Positions 8,972-18,010 of a stretch of 64,000 bases of DNA are shown piece after piece. This DNA is from SAR86 cluster bacterium (GTDB taxonomy: Bacteria > Pseudomonadota > Gammaproteobacteria > Magnimaribacterales > TMED112), in assembly GCA_023703555.1 (NCBI GenBank), contig CP097968.1, positions 906,307 through 970,306 on the forward strand, read 5' to 3'. Numbering within the stretch: position 1 is the first letter of the stretch; every line of letters begins with the position of its first letter. The position numbers were made by a program, and so were the translations under genes. Below the pieces are notes generated by a model. It was given only the letters and a program-made list of their open reading frames with translations, had not been told where the DNA came from and did no database searches.

Positions 8972-9548
8972 TATTTCCTTTGAAGATGATATTTATAAGG
9001 TTTTCTGTAGCTGTGTCAAGTAAATTATTTACTATTTGGAATTTAAAATGATCTTTTTGTTTCAACTCCAGTTCTGCTCCTTTGATTCTTTTTAAAATAA
9101 CTTCCTCAGAATCAAGCCCTCGTTTAGTAAGTCTTTTTGATAAATCCTCAAGAGAAGGTGGTGAGATAAAAATACTTTGTGCATCAGGGTAGTATTTAAG
9201 AATTGTTAAGGCACCTTGCCAGTCAATTTCTAGAATTACTTTGTAACCATCCTCAAGATGTTGCTCAATATTTGCTTTTGGTGTCCCATAAAAATTCCCA
9301 TGAACTTCTGCGTGCTCAATATATTTTCCGTCTTTGATATTCTCTTTAAATTTGAGTTTGTCAATAAAACAATAATCTATGTTATTAAGCTCTCCTTGCC
9401 TTGGCGCTCTCGTTGTGTCTGATATTGAAAGAAAGATTTTTTTTTCTCTAATATTGGCATATTTCAATATGTTTTTAATAAGTGAAGTCTTGCCTGCTCC
9501 TGAAGGTGCAGTAATCAAAAAAATATTCTTTTGAAATTTACTCAACAT
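8964..9548 (-). CDS. gmk: Guanylate kinase
   Basis: Gmk phosphorylates GMP to GDP with ATP in the cytoplasm. The 194 residues carry the P-loop [13 protein letters not shown] near residue 13, the GMP-binding [11 protein letters not shown] segment and the [12 protein letters not shown] strand. It overlaps yicC by 11 bases upstream and rpoZ by 8 bases downstream, so it sits in the middle of a translationally coupled operon. Guanylate kinase is a recognised ppGpp target in several bacteria, so its placement beside spoT is functionally sensible. Confidence 0.96.
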   Translation of the reverse strand: MLSKFQKNIFLITAPSGAGKTSLIKNILKYANIREKKIFLSISDTTRAPRQGELNNIDYCFIDKLKFKENIKDGKYIEHAEVHGNFYGTPKANIEQHLEDGYKVILEIDWQGALTILKYYPDAQSIFISPPSLEDLSKRLTKRGLDSEEVILKRIKGAELELKQKDHFKFQIVNNLLDTATENLINIIFKGNNG

Positions 9549-10383
9549 TTTGTGAATGTTCTTTAATTCTTTCTATCTGACTTTTTAGCTCAACGCACTC
9601 ATTTTTAATATCTGATATTAATGCTTTTGAAGACATGGTGTTAACTTCTCTTAAAAGCTCCTGTGAGTAAAAATCTAACTTTTTACCAACTACACCTTTT
9701 GATCCCATCAAACTTTTGACATGATTGAGATGCGCTGTAAATCTTACTACTTCTTCATTAATATCAGACTTATTTAGATTGGAGAATACTTCGCTTATGT
9801 TTATTTCTTTCCCTTCAAGATTTAGTTCTTTCTTATATCTTTTAAATTTTTTTACTATTTGGTCAAAATTAGATTTTTCCATTTTTTTTATCTTTTTTAT
9901 CCTAGTTTGCATCTTTGTTATACAGCCTTGCAGATCTTTTTTTATTACTTTACCCTCTTTTACTCGAGTATTAATTAAGCTTGATAAAGACTTATTTACA
10001 AGGGCTTTAAGATTCCTATCAGAGATATTATTAGATTTTTTAAATGATTCATTTATTTCAAACAGACTTGTAAAAGATGAGGGTGCAAGAGTTAAACCTT
10101 TTTTTCTTAAAGTTTTCTCATTCCTTAAAACTTGTTTAATAAAACTTTCTGAAAGCACCAAAGTGTTGTCTTGATGAGAATGTAGATACAAATCGATATC
10201 AATTTTGCCCCTCAAAATTTTTGCTTGGATCATATCCCTAATCCATCCCTCTGAATTTTTTAAAAAGGAGGGGGTTTTAATATTTATCTCAAGAAATCTG
10301 CTGTTTAGAGACCTTATTAGGCATCTAAATTCAAGATCATTGTATTTTGTACTTTCCTCCGCAAAACCCGTCATGCTTTTCAT
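9538..10383 (-). CDS. yicC: YicC family endoribonuclease
   Basis: YicC-family proteins are ring-forming endoribonucleases reported to act on small RNAs; the E. coli member affects RyhB decay. The 281-residue product begins MKSMTGFAEES, the family signature, and ends with [29 protein letters not shown], the conserved C-terminal helix. A lysine-rich middle segment (about residues 150-200) is longer in basic residues than in E. coli. It overlaps the upstream NAD-binding protein gene by 4 bases and gmk by 11. In E. coli yicC lies next to rph, here a few genes away in convergent orientation. Confidence 0.93.
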   Translation of the reverse strand: MKSMTGFAEESTKYNDLEFRCLIRSLNSRFLEINIKTPSFLKNSEGWIRDMIQAKILRGKIDIDLYLHSHQDNTLVLSESFIKQVLRNEKTLRKKGLTLAPSSFTSLFEINESFKKSNNISDRNLKALVNKSLSSLINTRVKEGKVIKKDLQGCITKMQTRIKKIKKMEKSNFDQIVKKFKRYKKELNLEGKEINISEVFSNLNKSDINEEVVRFTAHLNHVKSLMGSKGVVGKKLDFYSQELLREVNTMSSKALISDIKNECVELKSQIERIKEHSQNVE

Positions 10384-11111
10384 AATAAATCTGTAATATT
10401 TGGGTATTTAAAATAATATGCTTCATTGTAGTGTATTGATTGTATGTGTGCATTTAATGGTGTGCCTTCTTTCTGTGGATCTAAATCTGAAAATTTAATC
10501 TTATTGGGCATAACTAGGTTGAGAATTTTTTCATTTGTTTGACCAGATATAACTCTGGAAATAGCACTAGAAACATCGTATGTGTGGATAGCATTAATAT
10601 ATTTATTTTGTTTTAAAGACTTATTATTAAGAATATCTCTAACATAATTTTTGTTTTTACTGATAAGGCCACCCAAACGTAGTAAATAAGAATTATTTAA
10701 TGAAAGAACGATTTTTTCGTACTGGTGAATGATGTGTCCTTGCTCATCAATAGGTATAGGTTCTGATCGTTCATCAACTTCTACATCTGAATAACCTTTG
10801 AAGACCCTTGTAGAAGAGATAAAGACTTTAAGTGCAGTTTTAAAATTTTTCTGAAAAAATTCTAACGGCTCTAGATACGCTTTTTTATATTCATCTGGTG
10901 AAGCACTTATAGTCTTTGGGAAGAATAAAACTATATCAGGCAGAAGTTTCAAGATTTGAGTATCAATGCCTTTTTTGTAATTTCCTTCATAAAGTTGAAG
11001 ATTTGCTCTATTTCTATCAATAGACCTTTTGATTCCATAAAATTGATTTGTAGAATCAGATTTAACAAGTTCATCTGCAATTGATCCATACCCAATGATT
11101 AAAATTTTCAT
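10380..11111 (-). CDS. NAD(P)-binding SDR/epimerase-like protein
   Basis: This is a 243-residue protein with an N-terminal Rossmann dinucleotide motif (MKILIIGYGSIADEL, GxGxxA form) and an extended-SDR core (VFISSTRVFKGYSDVEVDE). The catalytic YxxxK of true SDR enzymes is not clear; the nearest match is HQYEKIV, with a different spacing. It resembles the YeeZ-like group of NAD-dependent epimerase/dehydratase relatives, whose function is unknown. It is first in the minus-strand operon leading into yicC, gmk, rpoZ, spoT and pyrB, and is divergent from recG with 31 bases between starts. Confidence 0.7.
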   Translation of the reverse strand: MKILIIGYGSIADELVKSDSTNQFYGIKRSIDRNRANLQLYEGNYKKGIDTQILKLLPDIVLFFPKTISASPDEYKKAYLEPLEFFQKNFKTALKVFISSTRVFKGYSDVEVDERSEPIPIDEQGHIIHQYEKIVLSLNNSYLLRLGGLISKNKNYVRDILNNKSLKQNKYINAIHTYDVSSAISRVISGQTNEKILNLVMPNKIKFSDLDPQKEGTPLNAHIQSIHYNEAYYFKYPNITDLL

Positions 11112-11142
11112 TTCTTTCTTTAAAACATAATAATAAATATAT

Positions 11143-13203
11143 ATGGCAACAGATCAAAAATTGGATGCATCATTAATTCCTCTAAGTTCAATAAAAGGTG
11201 TTGGACAAAAACTTACAGAAAGCTTTATGAAAATAGGCATCAAAAGTGTTGAAGATTTGCTTTTCCATTTACCTATTGGTTATCAAGATAGAACAAAATT
11301 ATCAAAAATTGCCGAATTAGTACCTGAACAGGAGTTTGTGATTCGTGGCTCAATCGAGAAAGTAAGCCAAACTTTTGTTCCACGAAAGATGTTGCTTGTG
11401 AAAGTTAAGGATAATACCGGTCATATTTTTTTAAGATTTTTTTATTATTTCCCTGGTCTTAGAAAATTCTTTAAGGAGGGCTCACAGATCCAGATCATGG
11501 GAACTTCAAGATTAGGAAGATATGGTCTTGAAACTATTCACCCGGAATATGAATTAGTATCAAATGAGTTATTTGTGCCCAGTATCCTACCAAAATACAC
11601 CCTTACTAAAGGATTATCTCAACAACGTATACGAAAAACTATAAATGAGGCCATAAGACTTTTAAAAGATAAGATGATTTTTATTGATGATTTGCTTCCA
11701 AACAACAATTTTCAATCCTTGGAGAATGCACTTTCAAGAATTCATAATCCAAATTCAGAAGACAAAATAGAAGACTTTCTTATTGGTGGGGCATCAACTT
11801 TTCGAAAAAGAATTGCTTTAGAGGAAATTGTGGCAAATAAAATCAGCTATCTTTCTGTGAAGGAACAGAATAAATCGAGAGAGGCAGAGGTTTTCGAAAA
11901 CAATTTTTTTGCTAAGAAAATTACAGAAAACCTGGATTTCTCTCTCACAGATGATCAGAAAAAAGCATATAGAGAAATATCTTCAGACCTAGTTAAAGGC
12001 TCACCAATGTTGCGTCTTTTACAAGGGGATGTAGGTTCAGGGAAAACAATTGTAGCAGCAATTATAGCTGCACATGTTGTAGCTAGTGATAAGCAAGTTG
12101 CAATTCTAGCTCCAACAACAATTCTTGCAAAACAACATTTTGATAACTTCTCCAATTGGTTTAAAGATATTGCAGAAGTTGAAATGATTACCTCGAAAAT
12201 TTTAGCGGCTGATAAAAAACGAAAACTCAGAAGCATTGCTTCTGGCAAAGCTAAGTTGGTTATTGGTACACACGCTATATTTCAAAAAGATACAAAATTT
12301 AAAAACCTTTCATTAGTAATTTACGATGAACAGCATAGATTTGGAGTGGGCCAAAGATTAAAGCTTAAAGAAAAGGCTGCTAGTTTTCCTCATCAACTTT
12401 TACTCTCCGCGACACCTATTCCAAGAACTATGGCAATGACTGTGCTTTCTGGGCTTGAAATATCGACTATAAAATCCTTACCACCAAACAGAAAGCCTAT
12501 AGTAACAACTTCATTAAGTAATGACAGACGCCCCGCTTTGATCCAAAGAATTAAAGAAGCCATTTCAAAAGGCTCACAAGTTTATTGGGTCTGCCCAAAA
12601 ATTGAAGAAGGAGAAAGCGATCTTGTCAGTGTTGAAGATTTAGAAAATATTTTAAAGAAGGAATTTAAGAAAGATGAATATGAAATTCTTCATGGGAAAA
12701 TGAAAGATAAAGAAAAGGGGGATATTTTAGAAAGATTTAAAAGTGAGCAGATCAAGATACTTTTGGCGACCACTGTTATTGAGGTCGGCATAGATGCCCC
12801 TGATGCAAATATTATGGTCATAGAAAATTCTGAGAGATTTGGTCTTTCACAATTACATCAACTTCGTGGAAGAGTTGGTAGGGGTACTAAAGAAAGTTTC
12901 TGCATTCTTATGCACAAAGATGAGATGAGTGAAATTGCAAAACAAAGACTAAGTATTATCAAAGAAACAAATGATGGTTTTGTGGTTGCTGAAGAGGATC
13001 TTAATCTGCGTGGTCCAGGAGATATACTTGGGCTGTCACAAACAGGCCTTCCTAGCTTTATGTTCTATGACCTACTAGCTGATAAGGAGTTGCAAGAAGA
13101 ATCAAATAAAATTGCTAAGGAAGTAATAATGTTTCCTCAAAGTAAACAGAAAAAGATAATTGAGCGTTGGTTCCCTGCGCATTTAGAATTATCAGATGTA
13201 TAA
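11143..13203 (+). CDS. recG: ATP-dependent DNA helicase RecG
   Basis: RecG remodels stalled forks, branched DNA and R-loops. The 686 residues show the N-terminal wedge/OB domain ([38 protein letters not shown]), the Walker A site [15 protein letters not shown] near residue 295, the DEQH box [13 protein letters not shown], and motif [20 protein letters not shown]. The length matches the family (~690). It is a single plus-strand gene that converges on the pyrophosphatase gene with 7 bases between the stops. In enterobacteria recG lies close to gmk-rpoZ-spoT, and the neighbourhood is similar here. Confidence 0.97.
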   Translation: MATDQKLDASLIPLSSIKGVGQKLTESFMKIGIKSVEDLLFHLPIGYQDRTKLSKIAELVPEQEFVIRGSIEKVSQTFVPRKMLLVKVKDNTGHIFLRFFYYFPGLRKFFKEGSQIQIMGTSRLGRYGLETIHPEYELVSNELFVPSILPKYTLTKGLSQQRIRKTINEAIRLLKDKMIFIDDLLPNNNFQSLENALSRIHNPNSEDKIEDFLIGGASTFRKRIALEEIVANKISYLSVKEQNKSREAEVFENNFFAKKITENLDFSLTDDQKKAYREISSDLVKGSPMLRLLQGDVGSGKTIVAAIIAAHVVASDKQVAILAPTTILAKQHFDNFSNWFKDIAEVEMITSKILAADKKRKLRSIASGKAKLVIGTHAIFQKDTKFKNLSLVIYDEQHRFGVGQRLKLKEKAASFPHQLLLSATPIPRTMAMTVLSGLEISTIKSLPPNRKPIVTTSLSNDRRPALIQRIKEAISKGSQVYWVCPKIEEGESDLVSVEDLENILKKEFKKDEYEILHGKMKDKEKGDILERFKSEQIKILLATTVIEVGIDAPDANIMVIENSERFGLSQLHQLRGRVGRGTKESFCILMHKDEMSEIAKQRLSIIKETNDGFVVAEEDLNLRGPGDILGLSQTGLPSFMFYDLLADKELQEESNKIAKEVIMFPQSKQKKIIERWFPAHLELSDV

Positions 13204-13205
13204 AA

Positions 13206-13221
13206 TTCTGCTATAGCAGAG
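13206..13221. terminator. Possible short hairpin between recG and hppA stops
   Basis: The converging stops enclose the inverted repeat TCTGC-TATA-GCAGA (13207-13220), a 5-bp stem with a 4-base loop. On the minus strand it is followed by AATTTTAT, which would suit a weak intrinsic terminator for hppA. On the plus strand the following bases are G-rich, not T-rich. The stem is short and it partly overlaps the hppA stop codon, so the call is tentative. Confidence 0.35.
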
Positions 13222-15220
13222 GGGCAATTACTAAACTCACAATTGCCATGACATTTATTAGTATATTCATTGATGGACCTGAAGTGTCTTTAAAGGGGTC
13301 GCCAACAGTATCTCCCACAACAGTAGCTGAGTGAGTATCTGTACCTTTCCCACCAAAGTTGCCTTTTTCTACAAATTTTTTAGCGTTATCCCATGCACCA
13401 CCAGCATTTGCCATCATTAATGCCATTAACACACAACCTAAAAGTGCACCAGCTAGCATGCCACCAAGATGAACTGGACCTAACAAGAAACCAATTAATA
13501 CTGGAGATAGAATAGCAATTGCTCCAGGTAGTAACATTTTATTCAAAGCAGCCCTAGTAGCAATATCAACACATTTGGCATTATCAGGTTCGGCTTTGCC
13601 TTCTAGTAAGCCCGGTATTTCCCTAAATTGTCTTCTTATTTCTTCAATCATTTCAAATGCTGCCTCTCCTACTGCAGACATTGTTATTGAGGACACAAGA
13701 AATGGTATTGTACCGCCAATAAATATGCCCATCAGAACTCTGGGATCATTCAATGATAAAGATTCAATTTCTGTAGCCAGCATATAAGCAGCAATAATTG
13801 CTAATGCTGCCAACGCTGCAGCTCCTATAGCAAAACCTTTCCCAATAGCTGCTGTTGTATTTCCAAGCTCATCTAATGAATCTGTGATTTCTCTAACTTC
13901 CTTTTTCATACCACTCATTTCTGCAATACCACCAGCGTTATCTGCAACGGGACCGTAAGCATCTATAGCCATTGTTATTCCTACTGTAGCTAACATTCCT
14001 ACGGCAGCAATACCTACACCATAGAGGCCTGAAAAGTAAGTTGATATGCCAATGATCGCTGCGATTACAAATAAGGGTAAAACGACTGACTGCATCCCGA
14101 CACTTAAACCAGTTATCATGACTGTTGCAGGTCCAGTTTCCCCAGACTTTGCTATTCGTCCAACAGGAGAATCTTCTGTTGAGCCACCTGTATAGTACTC
14201 AGTAATAAGTCCAATAAGTATACCGCCAACTGCACCTGTTAAGACTGAATAGAAAACCTGTATCTCCAAACCTGGCGAATATTCGATAAAAAAATATGCA
14301 ATAACTAAGAATAGAATTGGTGAGAAGAATGTACCCCATCTTAATGCAACTGCTGGAGAACGAGAAACTTGTGTTCTTACAATTCCTATTCCAATAAGGG
14401 AACAAAATAGACCGAAAGTTGCAAGAGAGAGCGGTAAAAACATTAAGCTTTCATTTCCCATCGTTGCAGCGATTGCAATTGATGCAATCATTGCTCCACA
14501 GTATGATTCAAAAATATCTGAGCCCATGCCCGCAATATCCCCAACATTATCACCAACATTGTCAGCAATTACACCAGGATTTCTTGGATCATCCTCGGGA
14601 ATTCCAGCTTCTACTTTTCCAACTAAATCCGCGCCAACATCTGCACTTTTTGTGTATATACCTCCACCAACTCTAGAAAATAATGCTACCGCTGAAGCAC
14701 CAACTCCAAAACCCTCTAAAGATTTAGCAATTTGATCTACATCAGTCAGTGCTTGGGTAAAATAAAAAAATAATCCACCTAACCCAACTAAACCCATTGA
14801 AGCAACACACAGCCCCATAATCGATCCACCAAAAAATGAAATTGATAGTGCCTGTTCTTTTCCAGAATTTTCCGCTGCTGTTGCAGTTCTTACATTTGCT
14901 TTTGTAGCCGAATACATCCCAATAAAACCAGCTATAGCTGAAGACAGCGCTCCGACCCCAATGGCTAAAGCTGTATACCAACCCAAAGGTGACAGACCAC
15001 ATGCAACAATAAGAACAATCACAACTGGTGCCAGTATTTTGTACTCAGTGAACATAAAAACTTTTGCACCAAGATGAATTTGATCACCAATTTTTACGAC
15101 TGAACTTTTTCCAGCAGGGTATCTCATGATTAACCCATAAAGAACAAAGGCAAAAAATAGGCCAATCAGTCCAGTGATCAATGGACCATAAGATGACATA
15201 CCGACCGAAAACTCTATCAT
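13211..15220 (-). CDS. hppA: Membrane-bound ion-pumping pyrophosphatase, potassium-dependent type
   Basis: This integral membrane enzyme couples pyrophosphate hydrolysis to H+ or Na+ export. Its 669 residues form about 16 hydrophobic helices. The substrate loop [11 protein letters not shown] is at 194-204, and [16 protein letters not shown] follows. GNTTAA at 453-458 has alanine where potassium-independent enzymes have lysine, so it should need K+. The helix-6 gate glutamate is Glu238, in FESY; from memory this register fits Na+-PPases and K+-independent H+-PPases, whereas plant-type K+-dependent H+-PPases have it one turn later. The combination makes Na+ pumping plausible but unproved. It is downstream of the symporter and rubredoxin genes, 1 base from the symporter stop. 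Confidence 0.95.
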   Translation of the reverse strand: MIEFSVGMSSYGPLITGLIGLFFAFVLYGLIMRYPAGKSSVVKIGDQIHLGAKVFMFTEYKILAPVVIVLIVACGLSPLGWYTALAIGVGALSSAIAGFIGMYSATKANVRTATAAENSGKEQALSISFFGGSIMGLCVASMGLVGLGGLFFYFTQALTDVDQIAKSLEGFGVGASAVALFSRVGGGIYTKSADVGADLVGKVEAGIPEDDPRNPGVIADNVGDNVGDIAGMGSDIFESYCGAMIASIAIAATMGNESLMFLPLSLATFGLFCSLIGIGIVRTQVSRSPAVALRWGTFFSPILFLVIAYFFIEYSPGLEIQVFYSVLTGAVGGILIGLITEYYTGGSTEDSPVGRIAKSGETGPATVMITGLSVGMQSVVLPLFVIAAIIGISTYFSGLYGVGIAAVGMLATVGITMAIDAYGPVADNAGGIAEMSGMKKEVREITDSLDELGNTTAAIGKGFAIGAAALAALAIIAAYMLATEIESLSLNDPRVLMGIFIGGTIPFLVSSITMSAVGEAAFEMIEEIRRQFREIPGLLEGKAEPDNAKCVDIATRAALNKMLLPGAIAILSPVLIGFLLGPVHLGGMLAGALLGCVLMALMMANAGGAWDNAKKFVEKGNFGGKGTDTHSATVVGDTVGDPFKDTSGPSMNILINVMAIVSLVIAPLL

Positions 15221-15221
15221 A

Positions 15222-16478
15222 TTATTTATTAAACATATTCTCGTCTAATTCATTTTCAGATTTAGCTACTATACATGACACTGCAGCGTCTCCGCAAACA
15301 TTAACTGAAGTTCTAATCATATCAAGGATTCTATCGACTGCTAAAATAAGACCTATGGCATCAAGCGGCAGGCCAACTGATCCAAGAATAAGAGCTAATG
15401 TGACTGTGCCTGCTGAGGGTACTGCTGCAGTTCCAATTGATGTAACCATGGCAAGTAATATTATTTGCCCATATTGAGTCAAAGATAAATCAACTCCAAC
15501 AGTACTTGCAATAAACATTGTTGCAAGACCCTGCATAATTGCAGTTCCGTCCATATTGATAGTCGCGCCAACAGGTACGACAAAAGAAGCAACATCTTTT
15601 TTTACACCCAAATCATCTGAAACAGTTTTAAGTGTTACTGGAATTGTTGCAGCACTTGAAGAGGTTGAGAATGCAAATAAAGCTACGTTCCTCATTTTCT
15701 TAAAGAATTTAAAAGGATTTAAATTAGCAAATACTTTTAGAATAAGTGAATATGTAAAAGTTAAGTGAAATACCAAAACAAAAACGAGAACTAGAACATA
15801 TTGTGCTAGATCCCCAAATACATTTAAACCCTTTGCCATTACATAACTTCCAATCAAACAAAATACTCCAACCGGAGCGAAGCTCATGATTAGCAGAACA
15901 ATTTTTAAGAAAACAATATTTAATCTTTCAAAATTTTTAGAAAGACCTCCAGTCAAATCATCAGTAAGATTTAAAGCAATTCCAAATAGGATGCTAATGA
16001 ATACGATTCCAAGCATATTATTTTCAACAAAAGCACCAAATATATTGTTTGGGAAAATTCGTAATACTGTTTCGTATAGATCTGCACTTCCCTGAGTTGG
16101 TACATATGCATCAACTTCTCCCTCATAACCAGATAAATTAAAAATCCAGCCAAAGAATAAAGCTAAAGAAACTGCTATACCCGTTGTCAAGAGGTACAAA
16201 CCAACAGTTTTTGTTGCTATCGAACCTAGTTTAACCATATTAGACAAAGAAGAAATTCCTGAAACTAGTGAGAAAAAAACTAAAGGAACAACTATTAAAA
16301 GTAGAAGGTTCTTGAAAACCTGCCCACCAAGATTAAATACGTATTTTTCTATTATTTGAAAAAAATCTGAGGGGATAGTTGTTTGAAAGTAATAGAATAT
16401 TGATGCTATCAGAACCCCTGATCCCATTCCAATTAATACGTTCCTCGTTAAATTTTTTGGTGCGTCTAGTGTTTTCAT
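15222..16478 (-). CDS. Dicarboxylate/amino acid:cation symporter (DAACS family)
   Basis: This is a 418-residue secondary transporter of the glutamate/aspartate/dicarboxylate symporter family. Several transmembrane helices, a serine-rich re-entrant loop (FSTSSSAATIPVTLK) and the family signature FVVPVGATINMDGTAIMQG identify it; the NMDGT segment takes part in Na+/substrate binding in GltPh-like members. It could be Na+- or H+-coupled; the substrate (aspartate, glutamate, C4-dicarboxylate) is not resolvable. Its ATG overlaps the stop of the rubredoxin gene by 4 bases, and hppA follows with a 1-base gap. Confidence 0.9.
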   Translation of the reverse strand: MKTLDAPKNLTRNVLIGMGSGVLIASIFYYFQTTIPSDFFQIIEKYVFNLGGQVFKNLLLLIVVPLVFFSLVSGISSLSNMVKLGSIATKTVGLYLLTTGIAVSLALFFGWIFNLSGYEGEVDAYVPTQGSADLYETVLRIFPNNIFGAFVENNMLGIVFISILFGIALNLTDDLTGGLSKNFERLNIVFLKIVLLIMSFAPVGVFCLIGSYVMAKGLNVFGDLAQYVLVLVFVLVFHLTFTYSLILKVFANLNPFKFFKKMRNVALFAFSTSSSAATIPVTLKTVSDDLGVKKDVASFVVPVGATINMDGTAIMQGLATMFIASTVGVDLSLTQYGQIILLAMVTSIGTAAVPSAGTVTLALILGSVGLPLDAIGLILAVDRILDMIRTSVNVCGDAAVSCIVAKSENELDENMFNK

Positions 16479-16645
16479 ATTTCTACCATGTCAAAATCTT
16501 CTTTACCTACACCACATTCTGGACATACCCAATCATCAGGAATATCTTCCCAGCGTGTGTACGGTTCAATTCCATCATCTTTATGACCTTTTTCTTCATC
16601 ATAAATCCAACCACATACAATGCATTCCCATCTTCTGTATTTCAT
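16475..16645 (-). CDS. Rubredoxin, 56 residues
   Basis: Rubredoxins are small one-iron electron carriers. Translating the minus strand from ATG at 16645 gives a 56-residue protein with the two Cys knuckles ECIVCGWIYD and WVCPECGVGKEDF (CxxCG...CPxCG), i.e. all four iron-ligating cysteines. The aromatic and proline positions around them match the family. Its TGA overlaps the ATG of the symporter gene (ATGA), an odd functional pairing that may simply reflect genome compaction. The redox partner (for example an alkane hydroxylase or rubredoxin reductase) is not in this window. Confidence 0.95.
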   Translation of the reverse strand: MKYRRWECIVCGWIYDEEKGHKDDGIEPYTRWEDIPDDWVCPECGVGKEDFDMVEI

Positions 16646-16692
16646 AATTTGTACTCGCTAAGGGAAGTATTATAATCATTCTTCACTGTATT

Positions 16693-17169
16693 ATGACACC
16701 AAAAAAAATTTCAATCTGGTCTGACTATAACACTTACCCTATGAATAAATTTCATAATATGAGCTCTTGGCTTGAGGAAAAAAACTCCTTAAGAGAAAAA
16801 CTTAATGTACACCATGGTGAAGTGCATCTCGAACTCCTTTCAGAAGAAAAAATCTACATATCTGATGAGCAAGCAAATCTAGTAAATGTCCATGGCAAGT
16901 TGCGCAAAATTTTTCTTAGTTCAAAAAAGAAATTAGTTTACGCTGAATCCTTTTTGAGTGATGAAATATGTAATTCCTATCCACCTTTAAAAAATCTAGG
17001 GTTGTCAGCATTAGGGGAACATATATTTAACCAAGATTTTTTTACGAGAAAACAAATGTTTATAGCAAATTTTGAATATAAACAAGAAATATTTTTTGGA
17101 AGAAAGTGTATTTACTCTCAAGGAGATAATTTTTTACCAGTAACAGAAGTGTTCTTATTCCATGAGTAA
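16693..17169 (+). CDS. ubiC: Chorismate pyruvate-lyase
   Basis: UbiC cleaves chorismate to 4-hydroxybenzoate and pyruvate, the first committed step of ubiquinone synthesis. The 158-residue protein is divergent but retains the family frame: SSWLEEKNSLREKL near the start, LGLSALGEHIF in the middle, then FFGRKCIYSQGDNFLPVTEVFL, which contains the conserved W/F-GR-S-x-F and EVFL elements. It overlaps ubiA by 8 bases; adjacency to ubiA supports the call strongly. The promoter must lie in the 47 bases shared with the divergent rubredoxin gene. Confidence 0.87.
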   Translation: MTPKKISIWSDYNTYPMNKFHNMSSWLEEKNSLREKLNVHHGEVHLELLSEEKIYISDEQANLVNVHGKLRKIFLSSKKKLVYAESFLSDEICNSYPPLKNLGLSALGEHIFNQDFFTRKQMFIANFEYKQEIFFGRKCIYSQGDNFLPVTEVFLFHE

Positions 17170-18010
17170 TATAAACAATTACCTTAATCTAATTCGTTTT
17201 TACAATCCTATTGGATTTTGGTTATTGCTTTGGCCTGGCATATGGGGTCTTTTTATTTCTGAAAACTTAACTATACAAAATTTTGTAATCGTTATTATTG
17301 GAGCATTTCTTACAAGATCAATTGGTTGCGCTGTAAATGATATTTTAGATCGAAATATTGATGGGAGTGTAAAAAGAACAGCCTCTAGACCACTTGCTAC
17401 AGGGGAATTAAAACCTTTTGAGGCAATAATCTTTACATTAATACTTGCAGTGCTTGCATTAATTATGCTGAGCCTGACAAGCAATTATGCGATAAAAATT
17501 GTAATGTTTGTTGCAATACCCTTAATAGTTTTGTATCCACTAGCAAAGAGGTTTTTTTTACTACCTCAACTAATCTTAGGCCTAACATTTGGCTTATCAC
17601 TTCCCATTAGCTACGCTATTGCCAATGATTCAATAACAATTGAAATTCTTTTTCTTTACATGGGTTGTGCATGTTGGATTACTGCATATGACAGCTTTTA
17701 TGCACTTACTGATTATAATGATGATAAAAAAATTAAAGTAAATTCATTGCCAATAACCTTTAAAAGCGATACTTATAAAGTAGTTAATATCTTTTTTATA
17801 TTATTTATCGTGTCTATTGTTAGTTATAGTTATGTAAACTCAAGCTCCATTATGACTCTTGGAATACTTTTTCTTTTTTTTCAAATGTTTCATCAGAATA
17901 AGCTTTCCATAAATGGCAAGCATTTGGCAGCATTTAAATCAAACAGTCATGTAGGAGCTGTGTTGGCTATAATATTTTTTATTGAGCATCAGAGTGAGTT
18001 ATACAGTTAA
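17162..18010 (+). CDS. ubiA: 4-hydroxybenzoate polyprenyltransferase
   Basis: UbiA attaches the polyprenyl tail to 4-hydroxybenzoate in the inner membrane. The 282-residue product has about eight hydrophobic helices and the two aspartate-rich prenyl-diphosphate motifs: NDILDRNIDGSVKRTASRPLA near residue 60 and the second, DYNDDKKIKVNS, near residue 185. It overlaps ubiC (8 bases) and the following COG3146 gene (29 bases), so the three are translationally linked. Length and motif spacing are normal for UbiA. Confidence 0.95.
   Translation: MSNINNYLNLIRFYNPIGFWLLLWPGIWGLFISENLTIQNFVIVIIGAFLTRSIGCAVNDILDRNIDGSVKRTASRPLATGELKPFEAIIFTLILAVLALIMLSLTSNYAIKIVMFVAIPLIVLYPLAKRFFLLPQLILGLTFGLSLPISYAIANDSITIEILFLYMGCACWITAYDSFYALTDYNDDKKIKVNSLPITFKSDTYKVVNIFFILFIVSIVSYSYVNSSSIMTLGILFLFFQMFHQNKLSINGKHLAAFKSNSHVGAVLAIIFFIEHQSELYS

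Noticed and set aside
8766-9023. Plus-strand open frames across rpoZ, gmk, yicC and other minus-strand genes
   Set aside because: They are antisense shadows without ribosome sites, and the opposite strand encodes well-recognised proteins.
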